This document shows positions 21,114 to 29,976 of a stretch of DNA of 33,026 nucleotides, one piece after another (the stretch's first letter is position 1; every line of letters starts with the position of its first letter). The stretch is taken from assembly GCA_035328465.1 (NCBI GenBank), contig DAOLIQ010000030.1, positions 1-33,026 on the forward strand, read 5' to 3'. The DNA comes from JADJEI01 sp035328465 (GTDB lineage: Bacteria; Bacteroidota; Ignavibacteria; Ignavibacteriales; Ignavibacteriaceae). The notes below the pieces were generated by a model. That model did not search any database and was not told the DNA's origin. It worked only from the letters and a program-made list of their open reading frames with translations. The translations under genes were made by a program, and so were the position numbers.

Positions 21114-23708
21114 TTAGAAATGAACAATAAGCTTTCCAAACAAGAACCTTCCACTAAATCCCATTTGAACTGCATCCCACAAACCACCGGATTCAGTTTC
21201 AGTATCTTGTTGGGTCGGGTAAACATCAAAAAGATTTGCACCGCCCACAAGTAAAGTTACGTTGTCATTAAAGTCATAACTTAAACTCGCATCGGTTGTA
21301 AGTTTTGCTTCATAAATATCTTCTGTATCAAGCCAGTCAATCAAAGTGATTTCGCCGAAGTAAATCATCCTTATAGACGCATTAAATTTATCTCGTCCAT
21401 AATCAACAGAAAAAGATAATTTAGTTTCAGGAGCCGAAGCTAACAGAAATGCCTGTTCTCTTCTTCCAAAATAAATATCTTCTTTTCCCGCAAGTTTAGA
21501 GCTTGTTTTAACAGTACCAAGCTCCATTTTGTTAAAATTTCCGGCAAATGAAAATCTAAGATTATTTTCATCAAAAGAATTATGGTAAGATAAAATTACA
21601 TCAACACCGGTGGTTTTAGTATCAAGTGCATTTGTGAAGAACTGTGCTGCACCAACACCAAGTGCTTGAAGGTCCGCACCAATATCAGGATCAGTATCTT
21701 CGAATGCGCCGGTAAGAACAATTCGATCTTCAATCTTCACGTAATAACCATCAACTGTTGCAGTGAATCCTTCGAAGGGGGAGGCAGTAAAACCAAAGCT
21801 TTCATTTAAAGTGGTTTCTTCTTTAAGATTTGGAATTCCAAGTGCTCGTGTAATTGGACTATTATTTTTTGCAATCAACTTATCAATTGGCACGCCGGAA
21901 ACAAAATCGGTGAATGTTGAATTAAAATAAATCTGAGCTAAGGAGGGTGCACGGAATCCTGAACCGAAAGAACCGCGTAATGCAAAGTCATCTGTAACTT
22001 TAATTCTTGTTGCGATTTTTCCATCAAGTGTATTCCCGAAATCCGAATATGTTTCGTAACGACCCGCTGTGTTGATCATCCAACTATCAGTAATGTCAAG
22101 TTCAAAGTCGGCATAAGCACCAAGATTGGTTCTATATTCATCAACAACGTTATCAGGTCTGAAACCCGGAAAGCCTTGAGAGCCGCCGGGTCTTCCGAGT
22201 ACATCAACCGGCACTACTTTACCATCAATAACAGAATCAATCACGCCATAATTTTTCCACGAACCGTCTTCACCAGCGAAGATTTCATAATTATCAATTC
22301 TGTATTCAAGACCGAATGCGATATTCATTCCCTTTAAAACGTTATCAATAAATCTTGTAAAATCCAATGAGGTAGTATTCTGCATTAATTGAAAACCGCC
22401 GGCATCGAAGCGGGTGGGAGATTTTTCAAGCAGAGAAGCATTCAATGTTCCATCAACATAATAATGGAAACGATTTACACCGAGCGTGTTATTGAAATCG
22501 AGGTGCCATTTGTCAACCTCAGTTTGCACACCTGCAGACACAGAATGATCTCTGATTGTTGATTGAATTCTTGGATCGAAACCATTTGGATAAATAGCTG
22601 GGATATTTCTTTCGCTGTCTGGATCACGCGTCCAGGCATAGGCATCTGTTTGTCTGTGATTTAACCCCCCGAAAAAATAAAGAGTTGTTTGATCATTTAT
22701 TGAATAACGTGAGTTAATAAATGTATTAAAGTTATTCAACGAAGCATCACCGAATTGCTTTCTGTAAATGGATACAACATTTGGGTCAGCCGGTCTATTG
22801 GTTTTTCCTTTCCGAAGATAATCGAGGGTTAGGTTTACAAATCCGTTTTCGCCTAAAGCAAAACCGTAATTACCGTTCATCTGAAATTCTTCTCCATCGT
22901 AATCGCGGTCGGTTCTGTATTTGGCTTGATGAAATCCTGAACTAACACTTCCTGTAAATTTATTCGGGCTGGATTTTAGAACGACATTTATAACACCTGC
23001 AATTGCATCTGATCCGTATTGAGCAGACGCACCATCTCGAAGAATTTCAATTCTTTCAATTGCCGAAACCGGAATAGAATTAAGATCTGTCCCTGTATTA
23101 CCCCTACCTCGCGTACCAAAAATATTTATCAAAGATGACTGATGTCTTCGTTTTCCATTAAGAAGAACGAGAGTTTGATCAGGTCCTAACCCGCGAAGAG
23201 TTGCAGGATCAATATGATCGCTTCCATCAGCGCCCGATTGTCTATTGGAATTAAAGGATGGAGCTGTGTATTGTAAAACTTGATTTACATCAAACTGCCC
23301 AACTCGCTCGGAAAGTTCCTGCATATCAAGCACGTCAATTGGAACAGGAGTCTCGGTAATCGAACGATTTAAACTCCTCGAGCCAACAACAAAAATTTCC
23401 TGAAATTCAATTCCCTCATCAAGAATGACATCTATGTTTGTCACTCCTGCTGGAGCAATTTCTTTAGTCTGAAATCCAACATAGCTAAAGCTTATCACAG
23501 CATCGAGCGAATTGTAACCAAGCGAGTAACGACCATCTTTATCAGTAGCCGTTCCATTAGTTGTCCCCTTTTCGATTATGTTTACCCCAATAAGTGCTTC
23601 TCCTTTTGTATCAGTCACTTTTCCTTTAAGGATATAATTCTGTGAGAAAGAATTAGATGAAAAGAACAAAAGTGAGAGCAGCAACAGATACAGAGTAGAA
23701 ATTCTCAT
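21114..23708 (-). CDS. TonB-dependent outer-membrane receptor
   Basis: 864 residues from the ATG at 23706-23708, which has AGGAG 5 nt upstream; an in-frame GTG two codons earlier is too close to that site. A signal peptide ends at SFSQN. A carboxypeptidase-regulatory-like domain (KGKVTDTKGEALIGVNI) follows, then the plug (PVPIDVLDMQEL, ERIEILRDGASAQYGSDAIAGVINVVL) and a 22-strand barrel ending MGFSGRFLFGKLIVHF with the terminal aromatic residue. Substrate unknown; the adjacent divergent amidohydrolase may process an imported compound. No SusD partner is present, so it is not a classical glycan uptake pair. Confidence 0.93.
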   Translation of the reverse strand: MRISTLYLLLLSLLFFSSNSFSQNYILKGKVTDTKGEALIGVNIIEKGTTNGTATDKDGRYSLGYNSLDAVISFSYVGFQTKEIAPAGVTNIDVILDEGIEFQEIFVVGSRSLNRSITETPVPIDVLDMQELSERVGQFDVNQVLQYTAPSFNSNRQSGADGSDHIDPATLRGLGPDQTLVLLNGKRRHQSSLINIFGTRGRGNTGTDLNSIPVSAIERIEILRDGASAQYGSDAIAGVINVVLKSSPNKFTGSVSSGFHQAKYRTDRDYDGEEFQMNGNYGFALGENGFVNLTLDYLRKGKTNRPADPNVVSIYRKQFGDASLNNFNTFINSRYSINDQTTLYFFGGLNHRQTDAYAWTRDPDSERNIPAIYPNGFDPRIQSTIRDHSVSAGVQTEVDKWHLDFNNTLGVNRFHYYVDGTLNASLLEKSPTRFDAGGFQLMQNTTSLDFTRFIDNVLKGMNIAFGLEYRIDNYEIFAGEDGSWKNYGVIDSVIDGKVVPVDVLGRPGGSQGFPGFRPDNVVDEYRTNLGAYADFELDITDSWMINTAGRYETYSDFGNTLDGKIATRIKVTDDFALRGSFGSGFRAPSLAQIYFNSTFTDFVSGVPIDKLIAKNNSPITRALGIPNLKEETTLNESFGFTASPFEGFTATVDGYYVKIEDRIVLTGAFEDTDPDIGADLQALGVGAAQFFTNALDTKTTGVDVILSYHNSFDENNLRFSFAGNFNKMELGTVKTSSKLAGKEDIYFGRREQAFLLASAPETKLSFSVDYGRDKFNASIRMIYFGEITLIDWLDTEDIYEAKLTTDASLSYDFNDNVTLLVGGANLFDVYPTQQDTETESGGLWDAVQMGFSGRFLFGKLIVHF

Positions 23709-23778
23709 GGACACTCCTTTTATTATGGATGAGAAATAGTTAAAACAGATTTACTTCTGTTGGGTTAAATGTAGTCAA

Positions 23779-23792
23779 TACATTGCAATGTA
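23779..23792. promoter_or_regulatory. 14-bp perfect palindrome in the divergent TonB receptor/amidohydrolase intergenic region
   Basis: TACATTGCAATGTA, self-complementary, partly overlapping a minus-strand TTGACT (-35-like, about 23772-23777 side). A regulator site for the receptor gene is possible. The remainder of 23709-23939 holds no gene. Confidence 0.35.
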
Positions 23793-23939
23793 GCAATAAT
23801 TAATTAGTAAGAAATTAACTGATTTTTTCAGTCACCTTTATTAAATAAGAATTGCAAATTCCCATTTATAATTTGAAATAGGAAGTGGAGAGCTTCAGTT
23901 TTATTTTAATAAATATATTTTAGAAAATTTGAGGTTTTA

Positions 23940-25613
23940 ATGAAAGGTTTCATCTTTTTTTTTACTGCGTATTTATTCATGGCAAATTTGAATTCACAGG
24001 ATATGAAGACTGCATTTATTAACGGTAAAATTTTTACAGTCAACGAAAACCAGCCTTTGGCAGAATCAGTCATCTCTGAAAATGGAAAAATAATCTTCGT
24101 CGGCAGTAACATTGAAGCGAACTCATTCATAGACGATAAAACCAAAGTGATTGATTTACAAGGTAAGTTGATGCTTCCGGGTTTCAACGATGCTCATCTT
24201 CATTTTATATCAGGTGGATTTTATTTGCTTGGGATAGATTTACGCCCGGCAAAAAGCTTGACAGAATTTCAAGAAATCTTAATGAAATATATTTCAATAA
24301 ATGAAGGCAGATGGATTACCGGCGGCAGATGGGATCACGAAAGCTGGACAGAAAAGATGTTACCCCGTAAAGAGGATATTGATCCCTTCTCACAAACTAC
24401 CCCCATATTCGTCAGTCGAATTGATGGTCATGTCGGGCTGGCGAATTCATTGGCTTTAAAACTTGCTGGTATTACGAGTGATACTAAAAATCCTGAAGGC
24501 GGTCTAATTGAAAAGGACCCTGTAACTGGTGAACCTACAGGAATTTTAAAAGACAATGCTATGGATCTGATATTTAAAATTATTCCTGAAAAAACATTCG
24601 TAGAAAATTCAGATGCTTTAGCCCGCTCATTAGAAGAAGCGAAACGACTCGGAATAACAAGTGTTAATGATATTACTGAAAAAGATCAAGTTGAAGTTTA
24701 CCAAAAATTTGACGAGCTAAAAAAACTTACCTGTCGGGTTTATTCAATTTATCCTATAAGTGATTATGAAGATTTGATCGCCGATAGTATTCAAGCTGGA
24801 AGCGGAAATAATTTTTTAATGCGCGGTGGATTAAAAGCATTTTCTGACGGCTCTCTCGGCGCAAGTACTGCATGGTTCTTTGAACATTATCAACAGGATA
24901 CTACTGTTTTTGGTTTACCAAACGACATTGTTTTAAATGGTAAACTTGAGGTTTGGGCAATTGATGCTGACGCAAACAAACTTCAACTATGTACTCATGC
25001 AATCGGCGACAAAGCCAACTCCTTCATGCTGAATCTTTACGAAAAAATTGCTAATTCTAATCCTTTTTGGGATAGAAGATTCAGAATTGAACACGCTCAG
25101 CATCTACGGGAAGTTGATATTCACCGTTTCGCGAAACTTGGAGTAATTGCTTCAGTTCAACCCTACCACTGCATTGATGATGGTGTGTGGGCTGAAAAAC
25201 GAATTGGAAAAGATAGACTAAAATTTACTCATGCTTACAGAACTTTCCTTAACGATAGAGTAACACTTGCCTTTGGTACCGATTGGCCTGTTGCACCGCT
25301 TAATCCATTGCTTGGGATTTATGCGGCTGTAACTCGAAGAACACTGGACGGGCAAAATCCAGGTGGGTGGATCCCTGAACAAAAAATTTCTGTCGAAGAA
25401 GCAATAAAATGTTACACTTTAAACAGTGCATACGCATCGTTTCAGGAAAAAATAAAAGGAAGCATCGAAGTTGGTAAACTCGCCGACTTAATTGTTTTAA
25501 GCGATGATATTCTAACTATAGATCCAATTAAGATTAAAGATGCTAAAATTGAAATGACTATTTTTAATGGAGTGATTATTTACCAGGACACCCTGACTCA
25601 AACGGAGAGGTGA
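23940..25613 (+). CDS. Amidohydrolase family 3 protein (YtcJ/AepA-like), probably exported
   Basis: 557 residues. The N-terminus is hydrophobic (FIFFFTAYLFMANL), consistent with a signal peptide. The amidohydrolase metal sites are recognisable: H86 and H88 in FNDAHLHF, a later GGLKAFSDGSLG, HAIGDKANS, IEHAQHL and the aspartate in GTDWPV. A C-terminal beta-sandwich portion (GKLADLIVLSDD) closes the composite domain. The family hydrolyses C-N bonds of imides, formamides and related compounds; the substrate here is unknown. It is divergent from the TonB receptor, suggesting scavenging of a small molecule. Confidence 0.9.
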   Translation: MKGFIFFFTAYLFMANLNSQDMKTAFINGKIFTVNENQPLAESVISENGKIIFVGSNIEANSFIDDKTKVIDLQGKLMLPGFNDAHLHFISGGFYLLGIDLRPAKSLTEFQEILMKYISINEGRWITGGRWDHESWTEKMLPRKEDIDPFSQTTPIFVSRIDGHVGLANSLALKLAGITSDTKNPEGGLIEKDPVTGEPTGILKDNAMDLIFKIIPEKTFVENSDALARSLEEAKRLGITSVNDITEKDQVEVYQKFDELKKLTCRVYSIYPISDYEDLIADSIQAGSGNNFLMRGGLKAFSDGSLGASTAWFFEHYQQDTTVFGLPNDIVLNGKLEVWAIDADANKLQLCTHAIGDKANSFMLNLYEKIANSNPFWDRRFRIEHAQHLREVDIHRFAKLGVIASVQPYHCIDDGVWAEKRIGKDRLKFTHAYRTFLNDRVTLAFGTDWPVAPLNPLLGIYAAVTRRTLDGQNPGGWIPEQKISVEEAIKCYTLNSAYASFQEKIKGSIEVGKLADLIVLSDDILTIDPIKIKDAKIEMTIFNGVIIYQDTLTQTER

Positions 25614-25799
25614 GATCACTTTCAGATGCAAGAAATGTTGTGTCTCTAATTGTAAGAAAAGTTTATACTGCTTGTCTGAAATTACCGACAAGAACGAATT
25701 GTTCTAAAAATATTTGATAAAACCACATCTTTTCTAATTATTTTTTTGGCACATTATTGGGAGAGTTGGATAAAAACTATTTATAAAAAAGGAGCAATT

Positions 25800-26192
25800 A
25801 TGAAATCGTTCAAATATTTGTTTTCACTCTTATTTCTGATCGCTGCATTTTCAGCATCAGCACAAACAGTTTACTTCTGCGAAGGAGTTGACGATGATGG
25901 ATATCCTGAAGGAGAGGCGAGCACTTTTACTATTCCAAGTGACGGCGGCTATCTTTATGTATTAACCAGATTGCCGTACGAATGTGGAACTGATGAGATT
26001 GTGTTTGATATCTACACCGTTGACTATGACGGTTATGAAACTTTTTCTACAACACTTTACATGGATGTCGAAAGTGATTGGTCGTGGTTTTGGAAGAAAG
26101 TTACATTCTATGATTCAGGGACATATAAAGTTTATGTTTATGATGGTGATGATAATTTCTTAGCCTCCGGAAAAGTTAGAATAACTTTCTAA
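25800..26192 (+). CDS. Small secreted acidic, Tyr-rich protein of unknown function
   Basis: 130 residues from the ATG at 25800, which has an AAAAGGAG ribosome site; the longer frame from 25746 lacks one. A clean signal peptide ends FSASAQ. The mature protein is mostly beta, rich in Asp and Tyr (VDDDGYPEG, TVDYDGYETF, VYVYDGDDN), with two cysteines, and ends in a strand KVRITF. The DxDG-like turns could bind calcium. An Ig-like or jelly-roll fold is possible. It stands alone, followed by its own terminator. I do not recognise a family. Confidence 0.7.
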   Translation: MKSFKYLFSLLFLIAAFSASAQTVYFCEGVDDDGYPEGEASTFTIPSDGGYLYVLTRLPYECGTDEIVFDIYTVDYDGYETFSTTLYMDVESDWSWFWKKVTFYDSGTYKVYVYDGDDNFLASGKVRITF

Positions 26193-26213
26193 ATTTATCC
26201 AACTCTGTCGAAG

Positions 26214-26244
26214 AAAGCCGTCACTGTTTCGTGTCGGCTTTTTT
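26214..26244 (+). terminator. Terminator after the small secreted protein
   Basis: Stem AAAGCCG-T-CAC / GTG-T-CGGCTTT with a 6-base loop and a T run, 22 bp after the stop. The opposite strand has A residues at its far side, so it may also help end the converging prmA transcript. Confidence 0.75.
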
Positions 26245-27092
26245 CATTTTAAGGAAAGTACTAATCCTATCCATTCGTCTAGTTGCAGTTTATCAACCAG
26301 CTGAAATCCAAGCGAGTTATATTTATCAATAATCTCAGCTTCATCTGTAATCAATAATCCTGATAGAATTAATTTTCCATTAGTAGAGATTCTTTTTCTA
26401 ATTTCATCGGCAATGTCAATCAAAACATTTTTTTGAATGTTTGCAGCAATTAAATCAAAATTATTTTCAGGCACAGATTTTAATTCGCATTGTCGAATAT
26501 CAATTTTATCTAGAAGTTCATTTAGTGCGCAATTCTCTTTGCCATTGCTTAAACACCACTCATCTGTATCTATAGCTATTGCATTCGCTGCTCCAAGTTT
26601 TACTGCCGTAATTGCCAGCACGGCGGTTCCTGATCCGACATCCAAAAATGAAATGTTTTTATCCACATACTTTTGGAGAAAGTTCAAAACAATTTTTGTT
26701 GTTTGATGCTCCCCCGTTCCGAAAGACATTTTTGGATCAAGTGTAATTACAATTTCATTTTCTTTTTTTTCATATTCCCGAAATGTTGGTTTGATGACAA
26801 TTTTATCAGTTACATGAATAACTTGAATTGATTTTTCCCATTCTTCATTCCAGTTTTTCATTGGTAACAAATTTTCTTCGACTGAATAATTCCTTATAAT
26901 ATTTTCAGCCGTTAAAGAATAAAGTTGTAATTCTATTTCTGCTTTGCCAACATTCGAATTTGTTTGGGTAAAAACTTTAATACAATTTACATCCTCATTG
27001 ATACCATCTATGTTTAATTCCCACATCACGCCACTGACAATCTCAGGAAGAAATGGTTCGGTTGTAATTAAAAATTCTTTGTAATATTTCAT
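26244..27092 (-). CDS. prmA: Ribosomal protein L11 methyltransferase
   Basis: 282 residues from the ATG at 27090-27092. A longer in-frame start at 27200 would overlap the dacB-like gene by about 100 bp and is rejected. An N-terminal L11-recognition domain (KEFLITTEPF) is followed by a class I SAM-methyltransferase: FGTGEHQTT, the SAM-binding FLDVGSGTAVLAITA motif, and DLIAANIQKNVL as the catalytic NxxY/P-like equivalent. It methylates ribosomal protein L11. It is the last gene of the purM-to-prmA run, 10 bp after the preceding stop. Confidence 0.93.
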   Translation of the reverse strand: MKYYKEFLITTEPFLPEIVSGVMWELNIDGINEDVNCIKVFTQTNSNVGKAEIELQLYSLTAENIIRNYSVEENLLPMKNWNEEWEKSIQVIHVTDKIVIKPTFREYEKKENEIVITLDPKMSFGTGEHQTTKIVLNFLQKYVDKNISFLDVGSGTAVLAITAVKLGAANAIAIDTDEWCLSNGKENCALNELLDKIDIRQCELKSVPENNFDLIAANIQKNVLIDIADEIRKRISTNGKLILSGLLITDEAEIIDKYNSLGFQLVDKLQLDEWIGLVLSLK

Positions 27093-27102
27093 AAAATTAT
27101 TT

Positions 27103-28524
27103 TTATTTGGTTGAAGTAAGAATTGAGCAAATCGAGTCAATGAGGTTTCGTGCCTTGGTTGATCCAGAAACATAATTTTGAATGTTGATTGAAAAGGCAA
27201 TTAAATGTCCGTTCGCATTTGTCAAATACCCCGAGAGTGCACTGACTCCGGCGAGTGTGCCGGTTTTCGCATGAACATTTTTTTCAGCAGGGGTATTTAA
27301 CATCCTTGTTTTTAATGTTCCATCCACCCCTGCGACCGGAAGAGATTCAAAAATTATTTTAAAGATTTCAGGTTCATCTTTGTAAAGATAAATTAGAAGT
27401 TTCACTATCAACCCGCAAGAAATTAAATTATAGCGAGAAAGACCTGAACCATCTACTATTTTATAATTGTGAGAAGATAATCCAATTAAGGATATCAAGC
27501 TGTCAACTTTGATCAGTCCATCCTGTATTTTTGCAGGGGTGTGGGATTGAGATGCAAGAGCATATAACAGCATTTCAGCAGATAAATTGTCGGAATGCTT
27601 TAATAAATAATTAGTCACTTCATAAATATTTCGGCTGATTGCGAAAACGGAATCTCCGGAAAGCTGATTGTAAGATTTAAAAATTTCTCCTTCAAATTGT
27701 ACTCCTTCTTCCATTAAATTTTCTTTCAGCAAGGTAAGAAAGAATAATTCGGGACTTGTGACGTTAAGGCTTTTGGATTCTTCAATTGAAATAGAGCCGG
27801 AGATATTCTCATTGTATTTAATAATAATTTCATTTTTACCAGCTAACCAATTTCGAGTAATTGAAATATCTGTTTCATCCATATCGCTAAAAGTTTTTAC
27901 AGAAACAAAGTTGGTTTGTGGTTGAAGTGTATAAGATATTTTACTATTGGAAAGAAGAGCTGTGACTGAAACTAAATTTGAATTAATATTCAGTGCATTC
28001 AAATGAGGAGCATCGGGCGAAGGCTCATCATCCCACTGCCAGCCGCTTCCCCAATAAACTGAATCCTTAATTGAACAATCTGCAATTAAATTACCTTCTA
28101 TTTTTTTTATACCGAGCATAGTTATTCTGTTAGAAAAATTTTTGAGATCATCCAAACTAAAAAGCGGATCAAGCCCTGCTTTAATTATTACAGAACCATA
28201 CAATACTGAATCAACAATACTGCCGTTGATTAATAGTGCAGTATTAAAGGAATAATTTGTTCCAAGAAATTTAAGAGCAGCAGTAGTAGTAAGTAGTTTT
28301 AAGTTTGAAGCAGGAAGAAACAGCAGTTCATTATTTTTTTGATAAACGGATTTATTATCTGACAAATCAAAAATATCAATTGAAATCTGAGAAGCGTTAA
28401 AAAATTTATTTTTTATGAAACGTGTATCAATGCTTTTTTTTACTTTAGAATTATATTCGTCAGTCTGCGGATAATAATCTGCAAACATTAAAATAAGAGC
28501 AAACAAAAAAATTCTTTTTAGCAA
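27103..28524 (-). CDS. dacB: D-alanyl-D-alanine carboxypeptidase/endopeptidase (PBP4, S13 family)
   Basis: 473 residues. A TTG start (28522-28524) precedes a signal peptide (FLFALILMFADYYPQ); no ATG is available upstream before a stop, and the first internal ATG would remove the signal. Catalytic motifs are complete: S73-N-L-K76 (ASNLKLL), SDN in the SDNLSAEML segment, and HAKTGTLAG near the C-terminus. A large insertion between the first two motifs is typical of S13 enzymes. It trims peptidoglycan cross-links in the periplasm. 30 bp follow the TatD-radical SAM stop. Confidence 0.92.
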   Translation of the reverse strand: MLKRIFLFALILMFADYYPQTDEYNSKVKKSIDTRFIKNKFFNASQISIDIFDLSDNKSVYQKNNELLFLPASNLKLLTTTAALKFLGTNYSFNTALLINGSIVDSVLYGSVIIKAGLDPLFSLDDLKNFSNRITMLGIKKIEGNLIADCSIKDSVYWGSGWQWDDEPSPDAPHLNALNINSNLVSVTALLSNSKISYTLQPQTNFVSVKTFSDMDETDISITRNWLAGKNEIIIKYNENISGSISIEESKSLNVTSPELFFLTLLKENLMEEGVQFEGEIFKSYNQLSGDSVFAISRNIYEVTNYLLKHSDNLSAEMLLYALASQSHTPAKIQDGLIKVDSLISLIGLSSHNYKIVDGSGLSRYNLISCGLIVKLLIYLYKDEPEIFKIIFESLPVAGVDGTLKTRMLNTPAEKNVHAKTGTLAGVSALSGYLTNANGHLIAFSINIQNYVSGSTKARNLIDSICSILTSTK

Positions 28525-28554
28525 AGTTAGCCGGCGATTTTATATTAATTGAAA

Positions 28555-29916
28555 TCAGAAAAGATGTCGGACACGAAATTCAGCGCCAATTTTTTCTTCG
28601 ACAATCTGTCTTGCTTTTTCAAGATCAACTTGGGGTATGTCAACTACGGTCATAATTACTTTTTCGACGTAAGCTTTTGCTCCTTTGGCGAAAGAAATCA
28701 TTTCATTAAATAATCTTGTTTCAACCTGCATTATCTCAGCATACTGCCGCGGATCAAAACTATTTAAGCTAATAGAAACAATATCAATTGCGTTTTTCAG
28801 CTCAGGAAGGATATTTCTTTTATTAATGAAATTACCGTGACCATTTGTATCAAGCCTTGTTCTGCCTCCGTGTTCTTTTACAAAGCGCCCTACCTCGCGG
28901 ACGACGTTCCATCTTACAGTTGGTTCGCCGAATCCACAGAACACAACTTCCTTAAATCTTTTTGGATCACCGATTTCACTGATGTAAACACCTGCATCCG
29001 GTTCATCCTCCTTCGCCAGTTTTAGATTATAGCCTTCAATTACAGGGTCCGCTTTTCTTTTGCAAAATGTACAGTTAGCATCACATCTGTTAGTAATATT
29101 CACATACAAAGACTCGCCAAGCTGATAGGTATAAATATTATTTGATTTACTCCCGATCCCAAATAACTTAAAAGTATTTAGCAAAGTAATTTTTGAAATG
29201 TCACTAAGTGAAACTCCCAATACTTCGGCAAACTTTTCAGCAACGTGCCGAACAAATGCAGGCTCATTTCTTTTTCCACGATACGGGATTGGTGAAAGGA
29301 AGGGTGAATCTGTTTCAGTTAAAATATGGTTCATATCCAGCCGAGTGAGAATTGCACGAAGATGTTCGGATTTTTTAAAAGTAATATTTCCTGTAAATGA
29401 AATAAAATGCCCCATGCTTATAAGTTCGTTTGCATTTTCAAGCGTGCTATTGTAGCAGTGAAATTGTGCACGAAGCCCTGAATTGCAATACGAACGAATC
29501 ACTTCCATCATATCGTTATCAGCGTCACGATTATGAACAATTATAGGCTTGTTAATATCAATTGCAAATTCGATCTGATCCTTAAAAGCTTGTATTTGTT
29601 TTTCCTTTGGTGAGTAATTATAAAAATAATCCAATCCGATTTCACCAACAGCAACAACTTTCTTGTGAGATGCAAGTTCTTTTAGCTTACTGATATTTTC
29701 TTTCTGCCAGTTTTTTGTTTCGTGAGGATGAACACCGACAGCAGCAAATATATTTTCATACTTATCAGCAAGTTCTACGGATTTTTCAGATGTTTCAATA
29801 TCAGTGCCCGGTACGATAATATAATCCACATCAGCTTGTTTAGCTCGTTCAAGAATAAAATCAATATCACCATTAAAATTCGGATAGAAAAGATGTGCAT
29901 GAGTATCAACGAACAT
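28555..29916 (-). CDS. TatD metal-dependent hydrolase fused to a radical SAM domain
   Basis: 453 residues from the ATG at 29914-29916, with AAGGGG 8 nt upstream. Residues 1-255 are a TatD hydrolase: VDTHAHL (H6, H8), GEIGLDYFY, a later HNRDA, FHCYN and TETDSPFL. Residues 260-453 are a radical SAM domain with C278-DAN-C282-TF-C285, a GFGEPT motif and a DTNGHG strand. Separate TatD-associated radical SAM proteins are known as a family; here they are one polypeptide. The TatD half may act as a DNase or deacylase and the SAM half on an unknown substrate. The linker is short (about 8 residues, SKSNNIYT). Confidence 0.93.
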   Translation of the reverse strand: MFVDTHAHLFYPNFNGDIDFILERAKQADVDYIIVPGTDIETSEKSVELADKYENIFAAVGVHPHETKNWQKENISKLKELASHKKVVAVGEIGLDYFYNYSPKEKQIQAFKDQIEFAIDINKPIIVHNRDADNDMMEVIRSYCNSGLRAQFHCYNSTLENANELISMGHFISFTGNITFKKSEHLRAILTRLDMNHILTETDSPFLSPIPYRGKRNEPAFVRHVAEKFAEVLGVSLSDISKITLLNTFKLFGIGSKSNNIYTYQLGESLYVNITNRCDANCTFCKRKADPVIEGYNLKLAKEDEPDAGVYISEIGDPKRFKEVVFCGFGEPTVRWNVVREVGRFVKEHGGRTRLDTNGHGNFINKRNILPELKNAIDIVSISLNSFDPRQYAEIMQVETRLFNEMISFAKGAKAYVEKVIMTVVDIPQVDLEKARQIVEEKIGAEFRVRHLF

Positions 29917-29976
29917 AAGAACCCCTTCCATTAATAATATTAGTCATCATAGGTTTTATTTTTTCCAATACAAAAA

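Noticed and set aside
27093..27200. 36-residue N-terminal extension of PrmA
   Set aside because: It overlaps the carboxypeptidase gene and is not part of the PrmA fold; the protein begins normally at MKYYKEF.
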